DNA from: Coffea arabica
Lineage: Eukaryota; Streptophyta; Magnoliopsida; Gentianales; Rubiaceae
Direction: 5' to 3'
Assembly: GCF_036785885.1 (NCBI RefSeq)
Contig: NC_092317.1
Coordinates: forward strand, 4,218,501-4,282,500
Length of the DNA: 64,000 nucleotides
The notes beneath the pieces are model-generated. The model was given only the letters and a program-made list of their open reading frames with translations, had not been told where the DNA came from and did not search any database. The translations under genes were made by a program, and so were the position numbers. Below, piece after piece: positions 61,919 to 64,000 of this stretch (position 1 is the stretch's first letter; every line of letters begins with the position of its first letter).

Positions 61919-62817
61919 TAGAGGTGGCAATTTGTCCCAAGTCCCAATGGGTTACCCATGCCCATAGGGACTTTGGGCGGGATGGGTACTAGAATTTGAT
62001 ATTGGGTTTAAAATGGGACAAATCCCAATTGTACCCATTAATTGATGGGAAATTTTGGAAAATACTTGGGTACCCATTAGGCTCAAATAGCAAGGGCTCT
62101 GTTTGGATTAGCTGTTTTTTGGGGTGTTTTTGAAATATTTTATTGTCGCAATGTATATGAAAAATTTTTACTATAAATTTTTTTTGAAATATTTGATATA
62201 CTAATATGGATGAGATATTTTTTGAGTTATTGTATATTACTGTAACATTGTATTTGAAAAATTTGTTTTTTGAAAATATAGCCAATCCAAACGGAGTCTT
62301 AGATTCAAAAATTATCTTTAACAATTTTTATAGTCATACCAACGAATATAATCTAGCAATCTTCCTAGTCATTATCCATAAGAATTTCCAGCATTTCAGT
62401 CAGTTTAGACCTGTCATCCTTGGACAATGATGAGGATAAATATTCGACACCCTAAGTGCCTTGGCCATCTTGATATATGTTGGAATATGGCTGTATTATA
62501 TCTATCTTTTCCTTTATTTGTTAATCCAATTTTTGGTGAGAATCCTGAGTATAAAGCACTTGCATGTTTATTTAATAAAACTAAAAGAAATTTAATAAAT
62601 CAAAAATCTTAAAGTTATATAAAAAATAAAAAATGAATTAAAGGAAAAATATATATAGAAAATAGATTTGGGTATTGGGCGGGATCAATCTAAACCCATC
62701 CCAAAGTGATCCCGCCCAAATTAGTCCCAAAACACATATGGGTAAGGTTGGACCCAAACTCATATGACTCGATTCCATCTTAAACCCAAGCAAATCCCGC
62801 CTATTTTGCCACCTCTA
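61919..62817. mobile_element. 899-bp hAT-type non-autonomous element
   Basis: The left end is TAGAGGTGGCAATTTG and the right end, on the other strand, is TAGAGGTGGCAAAATAG. Inside each end are GGGTACCCATT/CCCGCC-type G/C-rich blocks. Flanking 8-mers gttgttat (61911-61918) and cttgttat (62818-62825) match at seven of eight bases, the length expected for hAT elements. A second MITE (62094-62299) is inserted within. No transposase is present. Confidence 0.72.
62094..62299. mobile_element. 206-bp hAT-like MITE nested in the larger element
   Basis: The left end is GGGCTCTGTTTGGATTAGCTG; the right end on the other strand is AGACTCCGTTTGGATTGGCT. The inner sequence is A/T-rich with repeats of GAAATATTT and TACTGTAAC. 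It resembles the MITE at 8852-9004. No clear 8-bp duplication is visible, so the exact ends may be off by a few bases. Confidence 0.65.
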
Positions 62818-63092
62818 CTTGTTATACTATATCTTTACAATGGTAGCCATATATACTTTATCGTGTTATTAAGGGGAAAAAAGAAAGAAAAACCATATTT
62901 AGATAAGTGCAAATGTATTACGAGAACAATAGATAACTGCGAAAAACCAAAGGCTAATGACTAAACTGACTTGCGAATCACATCCAGAAAATGCAAATCA
63001 AGTATCCCTCATCTACTTGAACAATCATCAAAAATCAGATTCTCCATTAGAAGCCAAAATACAAAATGTAAATAGAATAGTCGACTCCATAG

Positions 63093-63827
63093 TTAATTAT
63101 ATGTATGCATCTCCAGATAGCCCGCGATCAGACATTGTTTTGATCCTCCGAGCAGCATCTCACCTTCAGTTGCATAAGACGAAAATCCAACTTTCAAGTT
63201 CCTGCAATGAACATCGAAAACAAGATGATATCTCTTGTGAGTAATCTTCATAATATAGGTTGAATTGGCCCAAACCCTCAAATCAAAATCAACAGCTCCA
63301 TCAGCCCTTGAGTCATTAGCAATGGCACTCGCGACTGAACTTTCCAACCACGCTTTTGGATGCACCACAAACCTCGTCACATCCATTGGTGCTTCACGAA
63401 ATGTTCCAATTGTTTCCGTGGAAAGAATCTTCGTGGCATCGTACAAGACTGATACCTCAATATTTTCAAAAGTGACAGCATGGTGCTTAGCCGGGTTCGT
63501 GATCGAGATCCCTATGCTCCAATTTGCTGTTATTGGAATATCATTAATATTATCACTCCTAGTGGAAAGCTTGGGAGCAGAGAATGAGAAAGATTCTACT
63601 TGAAACCGGGGATCTTTGAAATTATTAACCAGTTCAATCGTGTATCCAAACAATGCAGGACATAGAAGCACGAGGATTATGCAGGCAACAATAGCACAGA
63701 TTCTACCGCATGGGGATTCTTGGGTGGGTCTGGGGGCAACTTGATCGGCACCCATGAATTGTCGATTATCAACTATGGGAACCACAACCTGTCGGAAGCC
63801 ATGTTTAGATGGTGCAGAAGAACTCAT
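63093..63827 (-). CDS. NDR1/HIN1-like (NHL, LEA-2) membrane protein, copy 2
   Basis: This intronless frame encodes 244 residues. I chose the ATG at 63827 (context AAGATGAGT). The frame extends upstream to 63848, but only from a GTG. The cytosolic N-terminus is about 40 residues long. A membrane helix follows (ICAIVACIILVLLCPALFGYTI), then the LEA-2 domain with NWSIGISITNPAKHHAVTFENIEVSVLY and WANSTYIMKITHKRYHL. It is the paralogue of copy 1: both share the NWSIGI, NP-KH and FENIEVS/FENLEVS blocks. Family members act at the plasma membrane in defence or abiotic stress. A 35-bp tandem repeat with a TATAAATA box lies directly upstream. Confidence 0.88.
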   Translation of the reverse strand: MSSSAPSKHGFRQVVVPIVDNRQFMGADQVAPRPTQESPCGRICAIVACIILVLLCPALFGYTIELVNNFKDPRFQVESFSFSAPKLSTRSDNINDIPITANWSIGISITNPAKHHAVTFENIEVSVLYDATKILSTETIGTFREAPMDVTRFVVHPKAWLESSVASAIANDSRADGAVDFDLRVWANSTYIMKITHKRYHLVFDVHCRNLKVGFSSYATEGEMLLGGSKQCLIAGYLEMHTYN

Positions 63828-63870
63828 CTTGACTGAGTATGTTTGCACTTGGCAATTGGAATGTTAGCAT

Positions 63871-63973
63871 GATTATAGGAGATTTGTTTAGCATATTTAT
63901 AACATAATCATAGTAGATTTGTTTAGCATAATTGTAGCATAATTATAGGAGATTTACTTAGTATAATAGCAAA
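63871..63973. repeat. 35-bp tandem repeat, three units, in the NHL copy 2 promoter
   Basis: Units beginning GATTATAGGAGATTTGTTTA, ATCATAGTAGATTTGTTTA and ATTATAGGAGATTTACTTA follow each other at about 35-bp spacing, each with GCATA or GTATA after. The block is 44-146 bp upstream of the start codon, so it overlaps the core promoter. Confidence 0.85.
63894..63901 (-). promoter_or_regulatory. TATA box of NHL copy 2
   Basis: The minus strand reads TATAAATA, 67 nt upstream of the ATG at 63827. That is a usual distance for a short plant 5' UTR. It lies within the first unit of the 35-bp repeat, and the related copies have changed bases at the same place. Confidence 0.5.
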
Positions 63974-64000
63974 TATTTTTATGTATAAATAGATATTTTA

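Larger units (their letters stand above)
60556..63092. other. Spacer between the two NHL genes
   Basis: It contains the promoter of NHL copy 1, a hAT-type element with a nested MITE (61919-62817), and a 28-32-bp tandem duplication near 61277-61333 (GTGAGCCGGTCCAA...AAGTATTT twice). Near 61195-61255 there is a weak copy of the motif seen twice at 10.6 and 11.2 kb. No gene is evident. Confidence 0.5.

Noticed and set aside
1-64000. CRISPR arrays, bacterial operons or transferred bacterial genes
   Set aside because: No regularly spaced repeats of that type are present, and every recognisable gene is a plant nuclear gene, mostly with introns.

Overview
This window is nuclear DNA from a flowering plant, a eudicot. 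It holds AT-rich intergenic DNA, spliced genes with GT-AG introns, plant-specific families (PLS-class PPR, SURNod19, NHL, SnRK1 beta-gamma), short tRNA-derived SINEs, MITEs, and a nuclear tRNA-Ser. The species cannot be fixed from sequence alone. An asterid is a guess from overall impression, not a result.

Layout, left to right. 1-5.88 kb holds no gene I can support, only two foldback MITEs. 5.88-7.13 kb (-) is an intronless class II phospholipase A1. 8.68-10.13 kb (-) is a small B12D/MLRQ-like mitochondrial protein. 10.5-12.1 kb is old repeat debris (LTR-type fragments and a MITE). 12.78-19.15 kb (+) is a 13-exon SNF4-type (CBM48 + four CBS) SnRK1 subunit. 19.36-20.96 kb (-) is an intronless E-type PPR protein. 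21.35 kb (-) is tRNA-Ser(AGA). 23.9-25.2 kb holds a 206-bp tandem repeat and a SINE. 25.90-32.08 kb (-) is a calcium-regulated mitochondrial ATP-Mg/phosphate carrier with a 4.3-kb first intron. 34.86-37.43 and 39.85-42.49 kb (-) are tandem SURNod19 genes. 42.5-49.86 kb is a transposon-rich gap with two SINEs, a probable Helitron and an 820-bp MULE MITE. 49.86-53.08 kb (+) is a short-chain dehydrogenase. 55.55-56.91 kb (+) is the succinate dehydrogenase assembly factor SDHAF2. 57.71-58.81 kb (+) is an At4g14100-like secreted protein. 59.77-60.56 and 63.09-63.83 kb (-) are two NHL/LEA-2 membrane proteins separated by an 899-bp hAT-type element.

The genes do not form an operon-like pathway. The PPR - carrier - Nod19 - SDR order matches, as I remember it, Arabidopsis At5g61800-At5g61830, so this looks like a conserved ancestral gene block in which Nod19 was duplicated. 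Four products are mitochondrial or probably so (B12D-like, carrier, SDHAF2, and possibly the PPR), which I regard as coincidence. Exon models were built by hand. For every multi-exon gene the splice phases close and the total length is a multiple of three.

I see no clear previously undescribed system. The most useful leads are a 147-nt in-frame, stop-free intron in the SNF4 gene, an alternative terminal exon in the B12D-like gene separated by a MITE-bearing intron, a two-headed SINE, a SINE-head/body tandem array, and an orphan exon-like fragment at 43.9 kb.
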